A DNA stretch of 64,000 nt from Pseudomonas sp. ADAK18 (GTDB taxonomy: Bacteria > Pseudomonadota > Gammaproteobacteria > Pseudomonadales > Pseudomonadaceae), in contig NZ_CP052859.1 in assembly GCF_012935695.1 (NCBI RefSeq), positions 96,001-160,000 of the forward strand, given 5' to 3'. The notes beneath the pieces are model-generated. The model had not been told where the DNA came from and ran no database searches. It saw only the letters and a program-made list of their open reading frames with translations. Shown here in pieces: positions 24,505-35,289 of this stretch. A program made the translations under genes and the position numbers. Each line of letters starts with the position of its first letter. The first letter of the stretch is position 1.

Positions 24505-24646
24505 CCAGTTTGAGGTAAAAGCGTCGCGAGCGAAGGTAAGACAAGGAAAAAACAGGCGAGGAGGCGGAGTTAACTGCTGTTAATGAGCATTCCGAGCCTG
24601 TTTTTGACGCAGGATTACCAAACGCAGCAGCTTTTACACAAACTGG
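24505..24646. repeat. 142-base multi-segment imperfect palindrome between truB and rpsO
   Basis: Five matched arm segments occur in mirror order around a centre near 24576. They are CCAGTTTG (24505-24512) with CAAACTGG (24639-24646), TAAAAGC (24516-24522) with GCTTTTA (24630-24636), GGTAA (24535-24539) with TTACC (24615-24619), AAAAACAGGC (24548-24557) with GCCTGTTTTT (24596-24605), and TTAAC (24570-24574) with GTTAA (24579-24583). The whole can fold as one long interrupted stem. It looks like a dispersed Pseudomonas palindromic repeat, but copy number cannot be seen here. It could also terminate truB transcription. Confidence 0.7.
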
Positions 24647-24758
24647 AACGAGGGTGGCTGTTAGCAGGCATGGTCACTACTCATTTTTAGATACAGGGAT
24701 TTGTCCCTGGCCTGTTGAAATCGCCCTTTGGGTGGTTTCCTGATAAAAGGATTGCCTC

Positions 24759-25028
24759 ATGGCTCTCGACGTTCAAGAAAAAGCACAAATCGTAGCTGAC
24801 TACCAGCAAGCTGTTGGTGACACTGGTTCGCCAGAAGTGCAAGTTGCACTGCTGACCCACAACATCAACAAGCTGCAAGGTCACTTCAAGGCCAACGGTA
24901 AAGATCACCACTCCCGTCGTGGTCTGATCCGCATGGTAAACCAGCGTCGTAAGCTGCTGGACTACCTGAAAGGCAAGGATCTGGGTCGTTATCAGGCTCT
25001 GATCGGTCGCCTGGGTCTGCGTCGCTAA
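24759..25028 (+). CDS. rpsO: 30S ribosomal protein S15
   Basis: Primary 16S rRNA-binding protein of the 30S platform. The 89-residue protein matches the S15 family throughout: [17 protein letters not shown], the [15 protein letters not shown] segment, the rRNA-contacting [15 protein letters not shown] (about residues 46-60), and the end [12 protein letters not shown]. An AAGG site precedes the ATG. A small hairpin CAGGGA-TTTG-TCCCTG lies about 50 bases upstream. It is followed by pnp, as in most proteobacteria, where S15 can regulate its own message. Confidence 0.98.
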   Translation: MALDVQEKAQIVADYQQAVGDTGSPEVQVALLTHNINKLQGHFKANGKDHHSRRGLIRMVNQRRKLLDYLKGKDLGRYQALIGRLGLRR

Positions 25029-25222
25029 TCAGCGATTGCGCTAGAGGTTGGTTGTTTGCCGTGTGTCAGTGGGATTCCCGCTGGCCCATGGCAGGCTTCC
25101 AGCCTCAAGTTTTATCTGGATACACGTTTTACCCTGGACAGGCGTTGGGCCGATTCCCGACATTGCCCAAGAATTTCGCAAGAAGACAAGTTCCCCAAGA
25201 GCCACAAAGAAGGTAGGACACC

Positions 25223-27328
25223 GTGAACCCGGTTATCAAAAAATTCCAGTTTGGTCAGTCGACCGTTACCCTCGAGACAGGCCGTATCGCCCGTCAAGCC
25301 TCCGGCGCAGTGCTGGTCACCGTTGACGACGACGTCACCGTATTGGTGACCGTTGTAGGCGCCAAGACCGCTGATCCAAGCAAAGGCTTCTTCCCTCTTT
25401 CCGTTCACTACCAGGAAAAGACTTACGCTGCCGGTAAGATCCCTGGTGGTTTCTTCAAGCGTGAAGGCCGTCCTTCCGAGAAAGAAACCCTGACTTCCCG
25501 ACTGATCGACCGTCCGATCCGTCCGCTGTTCCCAGAAGGCTTCATGAACGAAGTGCAGGTTGTCTGCACCGTCGTTTCCACCAGCAAGAAGACCGATCCG
25601 GACATCGCTGCGATGATCGGCACCTCGGCCGCCCTGGCCATCTCCGGTATTCCTTTCGATGGCCCGATCGGCGCAGCTCGCGTTGCATTCCACGAAAGCA
25701 CCGGCTACCTGCTGAACCCGACTTACGAACAACAGAAAGCTTCGAGCCTGGACATGGTCGTTGCCGGTACTTCGGAAGCCGTATTGATGGTTGAATCGGA
25801 AGCCAAAGAGCTGACCGAAGACCAGATGTTGGGTGCCGTACTGTTTGCTCACGACGAGTTCCAGGTTGTGATCAACGCCGTTAAAGAGCTGACCGCCGAA
25901 GCTGCCAAGCCAACCTGGACCTGGGCTCCACAGCCTGAAGCCACTGCTCTGCTGGGCGCTATCCGTGCCGAGTTCGGCGACGCGATCTCCCAGGCTTACA
26001 CCATCACCATCAAGGCTGACCGTTACGCTCGCCTGGGTGAGTTGAAGGACCAGGTTGTTGCCAAACTGTCCGGTGAAGAAGGCCAGCCTTCGTCCAGCGA
26101 AGTCAAAGCAGCTTTCGGCGAAATCGAATACCGCACCGTTCGCGAAAACATCGTAAACGGCAAGCCACGTATCGACGGCCGCGACACTAAGACCGTGCGT
26201 CCTCTGAACATCGAAGTCGGTGTTCTGCCTAAGACTCACGGTTCGGCTCTGTTCACCCGTGGCGAAACTCAGGCTCTGGTAGTCGCGACTCTGGGCACCG
26301 CCCGTGACGCACAACTGCTGGACACCCTGGAAGGCGAGAAAAAAGACCCGTTCATGCTGCACTACAACTTCCCTCCGTTCTCGGTAGGTGAGTGTGGTCG
26401 CATGGGTGGCGCTGGTCGTCGCGAAATCGGTCACGGCCGTCTGGCCCGTCGTTCGATTGCAGCCATGCTGCCTGCCGCTGACGTGTTCCCGTACACCATT
26501 CGTGTTGTGTCGGAAATCACCGAGTCCAACGGTTCCAGCTCCATGGCTTCGGTCTGTGGTGCTTCCCTGGCTCTGATGGACGCTGGCGTACCAATGAAGG
26601 CGCCAGTTGCCGGTATCGCCATGGGTCTGGTTAAAGAAGGCGAGAAGTTCGCCATCCTGACCGACATCCTGGGTGACGAAGACCACCTGGGCGACATGGA
26701 CTTCAAAGTAGCCGGTACCGCCAAAGGTGTTACCGCGTTGCAGATGGACATCAAGATCAAAGGCATCACCGAAGAAATCATGGAGATCGCTCTGGGCCAA
26801 GCCCTGGACGCCCGCCTGAACATCCTTGGCCAGATGAACCAGATCATTGGTCAGTCCCGCACCGAGCTGTCGGAAAATGCTCCGACCATGATCGCGATGA
26901 AAATCGACACCGACAAAATCCGTGATGTCATCGGTAAAGGCGGCGCGACCATCCGTGCGATCTGTGAAGAGACCAAGGCTTCGATCGATATCGAAGACGA
27001 CGGCTCGATCAAGATCTTCGGCGAAACCAAGGAAGCCGCAGAAGCCGCGCGTCAGCGCGTTCTGGGCATCACCGCTGAAGCCGAGATCGGCAAGATCTAC
27101 GTCGGTAAAGTTGAGCGTATCGTCGACTTCGGCGCATTCGTCAACATCCTGCCGGGCAAAGACGGTCTGGTTCACATCTCCATGCTGAGCGACGCTCGTG
27201 TTGAGAAAGTGACCGACATTCTGAAAGAAGGCCAGGAAGTGGAAGTGCTGGTACTGGACGTGGACAACCGCGGCCGTATCAAGCTGTCCATCAAGGACGT
27301 AGCAGCAGCCAAGGCTTCGGGCGTTTAA
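25223..27328 (+). CDS. pnp: Polyribonucleotide nucleotidyltransferase (PNPase)
   Basis: Phosphorolytic 3'-5' exoribonuclease of the RNA degradosome. The 701-residue protein has two RNase PH-like core domains: the first begins [21 protein letters not shown] and the second near residue 310 with [15 protein letters not shown] helical domain lies between them. Then come a KH domain (about 555-615, GKGGATIR) and an S1 domain (about 620-690). Start is GTG 25223 with an AAGGTAGG site. A tetraloop terminator follows directly. The 687-residue antisense frame is a shadow. Confidence 0.98.
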   Translation: MNPVIKKFQFGQSTVTLETGRIARQASGAVLVTVDDDVTVLVTVVGAKTADPSKGFFPLSVHYQEKTYAAGKIPGGFFKREGRPSEKETLTSRLIDRPIRPLFPEGFMNEVQVVCTVVSTSKKTDPDIAAMIGTSAALAISGIPFDGPIGAARVAFHESTGYLLNPTYEQQKASSLDMVVAGTSEAVLMVESEAKELTEDQMLGAVLFAHDEFQVVINAVKELTAEAAKPTWTWAPQPEATALLGAIRAEFGDAISQAYTITIKADRYARLGELKDQVVAKLSGEEGQPSSSEVKAAFGEIEYRTVRENIVNGKPRIDGRDTKTVRPLNIEVGVLPKTHGSALFTRGETQALVVATLGTARDAQLLDTLEGEKKDPFMLHYNFPPFSVGECGRMGGAGRREIGHGRLARRSIAAMLPAADVFPYTIRVVSEITESNGSSSMASVCGASLALMDAGVPMKAPVAGIAMGLVKEGEKFAILTDILGDEDHLGDMDFKVAGTAKGVTALQMDIKIKGITEEIMEIALGQALDARLNILGQMNQIIGQSRTELSENAPTMIAMKIDTDKIRDVIGKGGATIRAICEETKASIDIEDDGSIKIFGETKEAAEAARQRVLGITAEAEIGKIYVGKVERIVDFGAFVNILPGKDGLVHISMLSDARVEKVTDILKEGQEVEVLVLDVDNRGRIKLSIKDVAAAKASGV

Positions 27329-27349
27329 TTACCCCGTCGCTTCAAGCTG

Positions 27350-27377
27350 AAAAAGGACTCTTCGGAGTCCTTTTTTT
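27350..27377 (+). terminator. Terminator after pnp
   Basis: AAAAAGGACTC-TTCG-GAGTCC with seven trailing T residues: a textbook intrinsic terminator closing the nusA-to-pnp cluster. Confidence 0.92.
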
Positions 27378-27428
27378 ATGGGCGCGGGAAAGTGTCGTGA
27401 AATCAGCCGTTTAGCCTGGCGTAAAGCC

Positions 27429-27468
27429 GCAACTTGCATGCAGGCACGATCTGCTTCATGCAAGTTGC
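27429..27468. promoter_or_regulatory. Perfect 12-bp inverted repeat upstream of the BON gene
   Basis: GCAACTTGCATG (27429-27440) and CATGCAAGTTGC (27457-27468) are exact reverse complements separated by 16 bases. The centre lies about 90 bases before the -24 element of the candidate sigma-54 promoter, the usual position of an enhancer for a dimeric activator. There is no T-run, so a terminator is unlikely. Confidence 0.6.
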
Positions 27469-27535
27469 ACGATTTCGAAAATTGGGTATTTTTGTAAGCT
27501 GTTGATTTATAAGTGCTTTTATTGATTTCCGAACT

Positions 27536-27551
27536 TGGCACAACGCCTGCA
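27536..27551 (+). promoter_or_regulatory. Candidate sigma-54 promoter of the BON gene
   Basis: TGGCAC-N5-CTGCA has the essential GG and GC dinucleotides at -24/-12 spacing; one position differs from TTGCA. The predicted start is about 60 bases before the gene. The sequence also contains GAACTT (27531-27536), a perfect AlgU -35, but no good AlgU -10 is found 16-17 bases on, so sigma-54 is preferred. Confidence 0.5.
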
Positions 27552-27621
27552 ATAGTACTGGTAACCCTGCAGCATCAACGTTTACACGCTGCAGACTTTC
27601 GATAAAACAGGAGTTACTCGT

Positions 27622-27969
27622 ATGAAGAAGTTCGCTATCGCTGCTGCAACTGCCACCGCTCTGACCCTGACCATGGCCAACGTGGCCTTTGCACAAACTT
27701 CCCAGGCGCCAATGGTTGTAGCGGCCGGTGAAGTGACCAAAGCCAAAGAAGCGACCTCCGACACCTGGATCACCACCAAAGTGAAGAGTGACCTGGTGAC
27801 CGAGAAAGGCATTCCTGGCACCGACATCAAAGTCGAAACCAACAAAGGCGTAGTTTCCCTGTCTTCGACCGTTGCTATCACTGAAGCGCAGAAAACTACA
27901 GCTGTAGCCATCGCCAAGAAAATCAAAGGCGTTAAAGCTGTTTCGGCCGATGGCCTGAAAGCAGAATAA
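27622..27969 (+). CDS. BON-domain periplasmic protein
   Basis: A 115-residue exported protein. Residues 1-25 are a clear Sec signal peptide with cleavage after AFA. The mature part is one BON domain: DTWITTKVKSDLVTEKGIPGTDIKVETN, then the GVVSLSSTV strand with the conserved Gly, and VAIAKKIKGVKAVSADGL. BON domains, as in OsmY, are associated with periplasmic or membrane stress. It is monocistronic, with a terminator pair after it, and may be controlled by sigma-54 or AlgU. Function beyond the domain cannot be inferred. Confidence 0.88.
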   Translation: MKKFAIAAATATALTLTMANVAFAQTSQAPMVVAAGEVTKAKEATSDTWITTKVKSDLVTEKGIPGTDIKVETNKGVVSLSSTVAITEAQKTTAVAIAKKIKGVKAVSADGLKAE

Positions 27970-28054
27970 CGCTTAACGAATCGCCTGAACTGGGCGAAGG
28001 CGGCAACGAGTGAGGTAGATATCCACTCAATGCACCTGACAGGTTCATGCGACC

Positions 28055-28104
28055 GACCACACGGATGTGGTCATTGCAGGCCCCGGCACTTGTGTCGGGG
28101 CCTG
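28055..28104 (+). terminator. Hairpin pair after the BON gene
   Basis: GACCACA-CGGA-TGTGGTC (28055-28072) precedes a GC-rich stem CAGGCCCCGGCAC / GTGTCGGGGCCTG (28077-28104, one G-U pair) followed by TTCTATT. The second is a probable intrinsic terminator. It lies about 110 bases past the stop. Confidence 0.7.
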
Positions 28105-28192
28105 TTCTATTGGGTAGGGGAAATCAGGAGGGGCTGGCGGGACGCTTGTACCAGTGCTACTGCGTCTTACCTGAATGACTGCGATGATCTTA

Positions 28193-28240
28193 TTGGGGCC
28201 GCTTCGCAGCCCAACGGGGGGCAAGCCCCCTCGCCACGGG
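28193..28240 (-). repeat. P. fluorescens-type REP element
   Basis: Read on the reverse strand it contains GTGGCGAGGGGGCTTGCC, then CCCCCGTTGGGCTGCGAAGC, a layout I recognise from fluorescent pseudomonad REP sequences. It sits between the convergent BON and DUF748 genes, a typical REP location. Confidence 0.75.
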
Positions 28241-28257
28241 TACCCAACAGGCTGGGC

Positions 28258-31200
28258 TTATTCCGCCTCCAGATGCATGGGTGTTACCACCCGACCATCT
28301 TTCTCGGCCTGCCCCAGGTTGGCATCAATGAAGTAAACCCGCTCATCCTCCAGCTGGCCCTTGTCCACCAGATAGTCCTTGATGGCGCCAGCGCGGTCCT
28401 GCCCCAGTTGTCGTAGCAGCACGTCACTGGAGCTCCAGAACGCGATCACGCCGTCCCGCAGCTTCGCGGTGCGGTCTGCCGTGCTCAGGTCCTTCCATTC
28501 GGCCGGTGGCTGTTGTTTCAGTCGGGTGCGGTAGATCCCTTCGAGGAGCGGGCCCTTTGCGCTTTCCGGTACGTCCAATAGCGACGCCTGGGCTGGAACC
28601 TTGTCTCCTCGGCGCTGGAGCATCTTGTAGTAGTTGTACTGGTACTCACGCTCCAGTCGCTGGCCGGCCAGAAGCGGGCCGTCACTGCTGGCTGCGGCGG
28701 TTCCTTCAATTTCCAGGCGTAGGGCAGGACGCTCCTTGAGCGCCTTGGAGAGGCTGTTCAGTGCTGACTCGGCATCCTTGCTTAACTCGCTGGAGCCTGC
28801 CGCAAATGACACGCTACCAAGGTCTTCCGGCCCGCCACTAATCAGCCCGCCAATAAACTTGAAGGGCGCCGTAGCCGCACGCACCACCAGGTTACGCAGG
28901 GTCTGCCAGACAATCGGCATCACGCTGAATTGTGGGTTGTTCAAGTCGCCGGTTACTGGCAGCTCAATGGAGATTTTGCCATCAGAGTCCTTGAGCAGGG
29001 CAATCGCCAGGCGAATCGGCAAGTCTACGGCGTCGGCGCTGTCGACCTTCTCACCCAGCTGCAGTTGCTCGATCACCACCTTGTTCTCGGCTTTCAACTG
29101 GCCCTTGGTGATGAGGTAGTGCAGGTCCAGGTTGAGCCGGCCCTTGCGGATGCGGAACCCGGCGAACTTGCCGGAGTACGGGGTCAGGGTGGTCAGTTCG
29201 ACACGTTTGAAACTGGTGGCGATGTCCAGCGCCGCCATTGGATCAAACGGGTTCACGCTGCCCTTAATGGTGACTGGCGCATAGCGGTCGACCTTGCCCT
29301 TGATGTCGACGCTGGCCGGTTTGGCCGCGCGACTGTCAATGGTGCCGATCTGACCGTTGAGTTGCTGGATAGCCGTGGCAAAGTTCGGGGTCAGGCTGAA
29401 GTCGGCGAAGTTGGCCGAGCCGTCGTTGATCGCAATTTGACCAATATGGATGCCCAGTGGTTTTTCCGTGCTGGCCGCAGGCTTGGCTGCCGTCTTGGCG
29501 CCGCTGTTGGCAGGCTGGGGAATCAGCAGGTCGTCGATGTTGGTGGTGCGATCATCATTGATCATGAAGCGCGCGTAGGGCTGCAGCAGGTTGACCTTGT
29601 CGATGGATAGGCTGTTGCCGTGCTGATAATTCACACCTTCGAGCACCAGCCGCTGCCATTTCAGGAAGTCGCGGGTCTTGAGGGTGTCCAGGGTATGCAA
29701 CTGGTCCACTTGGGCACGGCCGGTGACCTGGAAGGCCAAGGGCTCAGTGCTCTTGAGGTTCACGTCGAGGTTGCTGCCGAGCATGCCGCTGCGCAGTTCC
29801 AGGCGGATGAACGGGCTGATATAGGACTGGGCGACCCGCAGGTCGATGTCCTTGGTGTCGACTTTCAGCTTGGCACTGATGGGGTTGAGGTTGACCTCAC
29901 CGGCAGCCTGAATCTTGCCCTGTTTGCCCAGACCGGTGTCGAGCTTGAGGGTAAAGGGGCTCTGGTTGAGGCTGTCGAAATTCTGCAGGTCGAGATTCAG
30001 TGGACCCAACTCCAGGGCTACTGCAGGATTTACCTGACGGTCAGCCAGATGCACCTGGTAGTTGCGCAACTGAACGTCCTTGAGCAGCACTTGCCAAGGT
30101 TTGCTGGGGGCTGCTGGTGCTGGTTTTGGTGAGTCAGCGGTGGCCGGTGCCGTAGCAGGTTCAGGAGCTGCGGCAGGCTTGCTCGGCTGGCTGGCGAACA
30201 GTTTCTGCCAGTCCAGTTGGCCATCGGCTTCACGGGCGGCCCAGGTTTCGAGCTTGTTGCTACGAATCTTGCCGACGATGACTTGCTGCTTGGCCAAGTC
30301 TACGGTGGTTTCACTGACGTCCAGGCGCTCCAGGCGGGCCAGTGGCCGGCCATCTGGCGCCTTGATGGCAAACGGCGCGATGCTTGCGGAGACGTTGGTC
30401 AGGTTCAGTTCGGTTTCTTTGGCCAGGTTCAGCTTGTAGTCGGTGCTGAAGTTGAGGATGCCGTCTTCCAGAACCAGCGGCAGAGCGTCACGCACATACG
30501 GCCACCAGACTTTCATCTTGCCGTCGGTTACCTTCAATTTACCTTCGGAGGCAATCGGCACCAGGCTGAAGTTGCCTGTCCAGTCGATCTGGCCGCCTTC
30601 GGGGCCGGCAGCGACCAAGGTCATGTCGGCATTGTCTTCGGGCAGGGTGCTGAGATTTTTCAGCTCGAAGTCGAGTTTGTCGTAGAGAAACTCAATCGGT
30701 TCGCTGGGACGCAAGTCTTCAAAATGTACATAACCGCCAGCCAGTTTGATGCTTTCGATGCGTAGCGGGAATGGCTTGCTGTTTGGGTCAACCGGTGTCG
30801 GATCGCTGGGCGGCAGCTTGAACAATTGCGCCAGATTGAGCGTGCCGGACTTGTCGAACAGGATTTCAGTCTTGGGCTTGTCCAGCTGCACGTCGGCCAG
30901 GTGCAGGGCGCGCGTCCAGAGGCTGTCGATCTGCAGGTTGGCGTAGAGACGTTCAAAACCCACTTGATCCTTGCCGGGTTCGCCGATTTTCAGGCCCCAC
31001 AAGGTCAGTTCAAGGCTGAACGGGTTGAGCTCGATACGCTCAATGTGCGCCGGCACCGTAGCGTAATTGGCCAACTGTTGGTTGGCCACGCGAAGGGCAA
31101 TGCCGGGGAGAATCAGGAAGCCCAGCAAGCTATACAGTGCAAGGGCGGTCAGCAAGGCGCCAGCGGCGCGTATCAATCCTTTGGGCATGTGAGGCGCCAT
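28258..31200 (-). CDS. Large DUF748 (AsmA-like) envelope protein
   Basis: A 980-residue protein with one N-terminal membrane anchor (about residues 9-35) and a very long, beta-rich, presumably periplasmic body. Repeating segments are typical of DUF748/AsmA-like proteins: FERLYANLQIDSLWTRALHL, ADVQLDKPKTEI, and later LNLDLHYLITKGQLKAENKV. An Ala/Pro linker lies near 335-365. The last 180 residues (from about 795, SFAAGSSELSKDAESALNSL) resemble an OmpA-like region without a clear full motif. Such proteins are linked to lipid transport or envelope integrity in relatives. The start could be at codon 5 (MPKGLIRAAG). Confidence 0.8.
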   Translation of the reverse strand: MAPHMPKGLIRAAGALLTALALYSLLGFLILPGIALRVANQQLANYATVPAHIERIELNPFSLELTLWGLKIGEPGKDQVGFERLYANLQIDSLWTRALHLADVQLDKPKTEILFDKSGTLNLAQLFKLPPSDPTPVDPNSKPFPLRIESIKLAGGYVHFEDLRPSEPIEFLYDKLDFELKNLSTLPEDNADMTLVAAGPEGGQIDWTGNFSLVPIASEGKLKVTDGKMKVWWPYVRDALPLVLEDGILNFSTDYKLNLAKETELNLTNVSASIAPFAIKAPDGRPLARLERLDVSETTVDLAKQQVIVGKIRSNKLETWAAREADGQLDWQKLFASQPSKPAAAPEPATAPATADSPKPAPAAPSKPWQVLLKDVQLRNYQVHLADRQVNPAVALELGPLNLDLQNFDSLNQSPFTLKLDTGLGKQGKIQAAGEVNLNPISAKLKVDTKDIDLRVAQSYISPFIRLELRSGMLGSNLDVNLKSTEPLAFQVTGRAQVDQLHTLDTLKTRDFLKWQRLVLEGVNYQHGNSLSIDKVNLLQPYARFMINDDRTTNIDDLLIPQPANSGAKTAAKPAASTEKPLGIHIGQIAINDGSANFADFSLTPNFATAIQQLNGQIGTIDSRAAKPASVDIKGKVDRYAPVTIKGSVNPFDPMAALDIATSFKRVELTTLTPYSGKFAGFRIRKGRLNLDLHYLITKGQLKAENKVVIEQLQLGEKVDSADAVDLPIRLAIALLKDSDGKISIELPVTGDLNNPQFSVMPIVWQTLRNLVVRAATAPFKFIGGLISGGPEDLGSVSFAAGSSELSKDAESALNSLSKALKERPALRLEIEGTAAASSDGPLLAGQRLEREYQYNYYKMLQRRGDKVPAQASLLDVPESAKGPLLEGIYRTRLKQQPPAEWKDLSTADRTAKLRDGVIAFWSSSDVLLRQLGQDRAGAIKDYLVDKGQLEDERVYFIDANLGQAEKDGRVVTPMHLEAE

Positions 31201-31239
31201 CTTTGTCGATCAGAAGTGCCTTGGAGTATGGCACGGGTT

Positions 31240-31259
31240 TACGGTTCCGAAGAACCGTA
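31240..31259 (-). terminator. Hairpin after the methyltransferase gene
   Basis: TACGGTTC-TTCG-GAACCGTA on the reverse strand is a perfect 8-bp stem with a UUCG loop between the methyltransferase stop and the DUF748 start. A T-run is lacking, so termination is likely but unproved. Confidence 0.55.
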
Positions 31260-31296
31260 CCTTTATTCCTGTCAGTCGACTCTTTCAGGACAAGTC

Positions 31297-32313
31297 TTAC
31301 AGTTGCAGTATCAGCGTCTTCAGTGGTGGCTGCTGGTCCTGGGAGGGAAAGTCCGCGCCAGGCGTCATGGTTTTCCAGTCGCGGACCGGCCGCCCGGCCT
31401 TTTCGGCGCAGCGCAGCACTTGGTCGCGCCAGTCGTCCATGCTGACTTTTGCCAGGTTATTGCAGCAGATCAGCACACCGTTATCGGCGGTGGTCAGCAG
31501 CGCCGGCTTGAGCAGGCTTTGGTAGTCGCGCAACAGGTCGACCGTACCGAAGGCGCTTTTGGCCCAGGCCGGAGGGTCGAGCAGTACCAGATCATATTGG
31601 CGTTGTTCCAGTCGCGGGTAACTCGGCAGTTTCTGTCCGCGACGCTGGGTGATCGGCAAGCCGGCCAGCTGGCGAATTGCTGGAAAGTAGTCGGATTGCA
31701 CAAACTCCATTGCCGGCAACTGTGGATTGAGATGACCATTTTCCTGGCCGACCGCCAGATTGCCCTCGGCGAAATCGAGGTTGCACACTTCACGGGCACC
31801 GCCGGCGGCGGCACTCAAGCCCACGCCGCAGGTATAGGCGAACAGGTTCAGTACGCTTTTGCCGGCGCTATGAGCCTTGACCCAGCCTCGTGTGTTGCGC
31901 AGGTCGAGGAACAGCAGCGGGTCTTGCCCGGCATGGCGGCCGCGCACGCGGTAATTGAGGCCCCATTCGTGGCCGATCAGGTCTTCCAGGGCGGCGGGTT
32001 CGGCACGGTAGACCGTGTCTTCCCGGTCGATACGCGAGTTGCCGCGGGAGCGGTCGTTGTAGACCAGCAACAATTCCAGGCCCAGGTACTGGTTGATGAT
32101 TTGATGCAGTTCCTGCAAGGCCTCGCTGTCCAGCGCTTGGTGGAAGCTTTGCACCAGCAATTGTGGGCCATAACGGTCGACCGTCAGCCCACCGGCGCCT
32201 TCCTGGCTGCCATGGAATAGCCGATAGCAGTCGGTGCCTTGCTGATGCAGCTCGGCAAGCAAGTCTTGGCGATGATCGAGGGCGGCGCGCAGCGCCTGAT
32301 TCAAGGAAGACAT
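31297..32313 (-). CDS. Class I SAM-dependent methyltransferase, RlmI-like
   Basis: A 338-residue protein of the large-subunit rRNA cytosine methyltransferase type (Methyltrans_SAM, as in RlmI and RlmK). The N-terminal part contains the EGAGGLTVDRYGPQLLVQ segment. The Rossmann domain starts near residue 150 with SVLNLFAYTCGVGLSAA (SAM motif I). The catalytic-region motif LVLLDPPAWAKS lies near residue 245, and CCNNL follows near 287. The exact modified base is unknown. The DUF748 gene lies downstream. Confidence 0.82.
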   Translation of the reverse strand: MSSLNQALRAALDHRQDLLAELHQQGTDCYRLFHGSQEGAGGLTVDRYGPQLLVQSFHQALDSEALQELHQIINQYLGLELLLVYNDRSRGNSRIDREDTVYRAEPAALEDLIGHEWGLNYRVRGRHAGQDPLLFLDLRNTRGWVKAHSAGKSVLNLFAYTCGVGLSAAAGGAREVCNLDFAEGNLAVGQENGHLNPQLPAMEFVQSDYFPAIRQLAGLPITQRRGQKLPSYPRLEQRQYDLVLLDPPAWAKSAFGTVDLLRDYQSLLKPALLTTADNGVLICCNNLAKVSMDDWRDQVLRCAEKAGRPVRDWKTMTPGADFPSQDQQPPLKTLILQL

Positions 32314-32363
32314 GGAGCGCGCCTTGCTGGGTGATTGGGGGCGCGGGAGTTTAACAGTTATGG

Positions 32364-33233
32364 CTACAGGAGGCCCATTCGCCTGTGGGCCCGCTGCATC
32401 GATCCGTTGCGCATTGCCCAGCGCAACATCGGTGCACTGCGCTTGACGCCGACCCGGATCAATTGACGTTGCAGCGGGCTCTGTTTTTGCCCAAGCATGT
32501 CGCTGGCCCAGTCCGGCAGCAGGTCGATACCCGCCTGCATCATCAGCGAACCGAAAGGTTTGGCGAGGGTACTGGGGGAGGGCGCATTGAGCAGTAGGCG
32601 CATGACTTCATGGCTGCGTTCGTCACACAGCAACTGCGGGCGAATACGCTCAAGGTAGTCGGCAATTTCCTGGCGTGAGCGCGGTACGTGGCGGGCACCA
32701 AGCTGTTCGGCCACCAGGGCGATTTCGGTGTAGTACCGGTCCTGATCCCTTGGGGATAAATCCGGGTTGCAATAACGCAGGTGGGCGGCGAGGAAGTTGC
32801 TGACCTCTGCCACATGCACCCAGGTCAGCAATTCCGGGTCGCTGGCGGCGTAGGGGCGGCCGTCGGGGGCGTGGCCGACCACTTGCAGGTGAATGGTGCG
32901 TACTTTTTCGATTAGCCATTCGGCGTCGCGGCGGCAGCCGAAGGTGGTGCCGGAGATGAACTGCGAGGTACGCCGCAAGCGCCCGAGCATGTCCTCGCGA
33001 AAGCTCGAATGGTCCCAGACGCCCGCCAATGCCAGTGGGTGCAATGCCTGCAGCATCAAGGCGCTGATGCCGCCGATCAACATGCTGCTGAAGTCACCAT
33101 GGACCTTCCAGCTCACCGAGTCCGGCCCGAACAGACCTGGATCACCCTTGGGGTTTTCCAGGTCAAACTGGCCCAGGGACACCCCGGTCAAGCTCATGAG
33201 CTGGGTTTCGATGCGGCTGCGAATAAATTCCAT
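32364..33233 (-). CDS. MpaB/Lcp-type (DUF2236) protein
   Basis: A 289-residue protein of the DUF2236 family, which includes heme-dependent oxygenases such as MpaB and latex-clearing protein. Visible family features are VSWKVHGDFSSMLIGGISAL, the invariant Arg/His-rich region LQALHPLALAGVWDHSSFRED (two parts, residues about 62-82), and TWVHVAEVSNFLAAH near 130. In characterised members conserved His residues hold the heme. It ends 50 bases before the methyltransferase start, and acs lies just upstream (15-base gap), so it may be co-transcribed with acs. Substrate unknown. Confidence 0.8.
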   Translation of the reverse strand: MEFIRSRIETQLMSLTGVSLGQFDLENPKGDPGLFGPDSVSWKVHGDFSSMLIGGISALMLQALHPLALAGVWDHSSFREDMLGRLRRTSQFISGTTFGCRRDAEWLIEKVRTIHLQVVGHAPDGRPYAASDPELLTWVHVAEVSNFLAAHLRYCNPDLSPRDQDRYYTEIALVAEQLGARHVPRSRQEIADYLERIRPQLLCDERSHEVMRLLLNAPSPSTLAKPFGSLMMQAGIDLLPDWASDMLGQKQSPLQRQLIRVGVKRSAPMLRWAMRNGSMQRAHRRMGLL

Positions 33234-33248
33234 GGCGACTCGGGTTTC

Positions 33249-35186
<1,938 letters not shown>

Positions 35187-35193
35187 GGGGGAT

Positions 35194-35208
35194 CCTTATT
35201 CTTGTTTT
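35194..35208 (-). promoter_or_regulatory. Hfq/Crc CA motif over the acs ribosome binding site
   Basis: The reverse strand reads AAAACAAGAATAAGG, fitting the AANAANAA catabolite-repression motif. It runs directly into the Shine-Dalgarno, eight bases before the ATG. Binding of Hfq with Crc should block translation until CrcZ titrates them. CrcZ is encoded about 6 kb away in this window. Confidence 0.7.
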
Positions 35209-35250
35209 GCGACAAGCGATAAAGATGCGCCCAGTGGAGAGTGGGTTCAA

Positions 35251-35276
35251 GGCCAACGTCCAAACGGACGTTGGCC
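35251..35276 (-). terminator. Hairpin between pgi and acs
   Basis: GGCCAACGTCC and GGACGTTGGCC form a perfect 11-bp stem with a four-base loop, 14 bases past the pgi stop. No long T-run follows on the reverse strand, but the strength and position suggest the pgi transcript end. Confidence 0.65.
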
Positions 35277-35289
35277 TCCTGGGATCAGA

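Noticed and set aside
24583..24692. Short frame of 36 codons inside and after the truB-rpsO palindrome
   Set aside because: It begins inside the repeat, has no ribosome binding site and resembles no family; it is explained by the palindrome.
27531..27558. AlgU (sigma-22) promoter for the BON gene
   Set aside because: GAACTT is perfect, but no good -10 occurs 16-17 bases downstream; the overlapping sigma-54 elements fit better. Kept only as an alternative.
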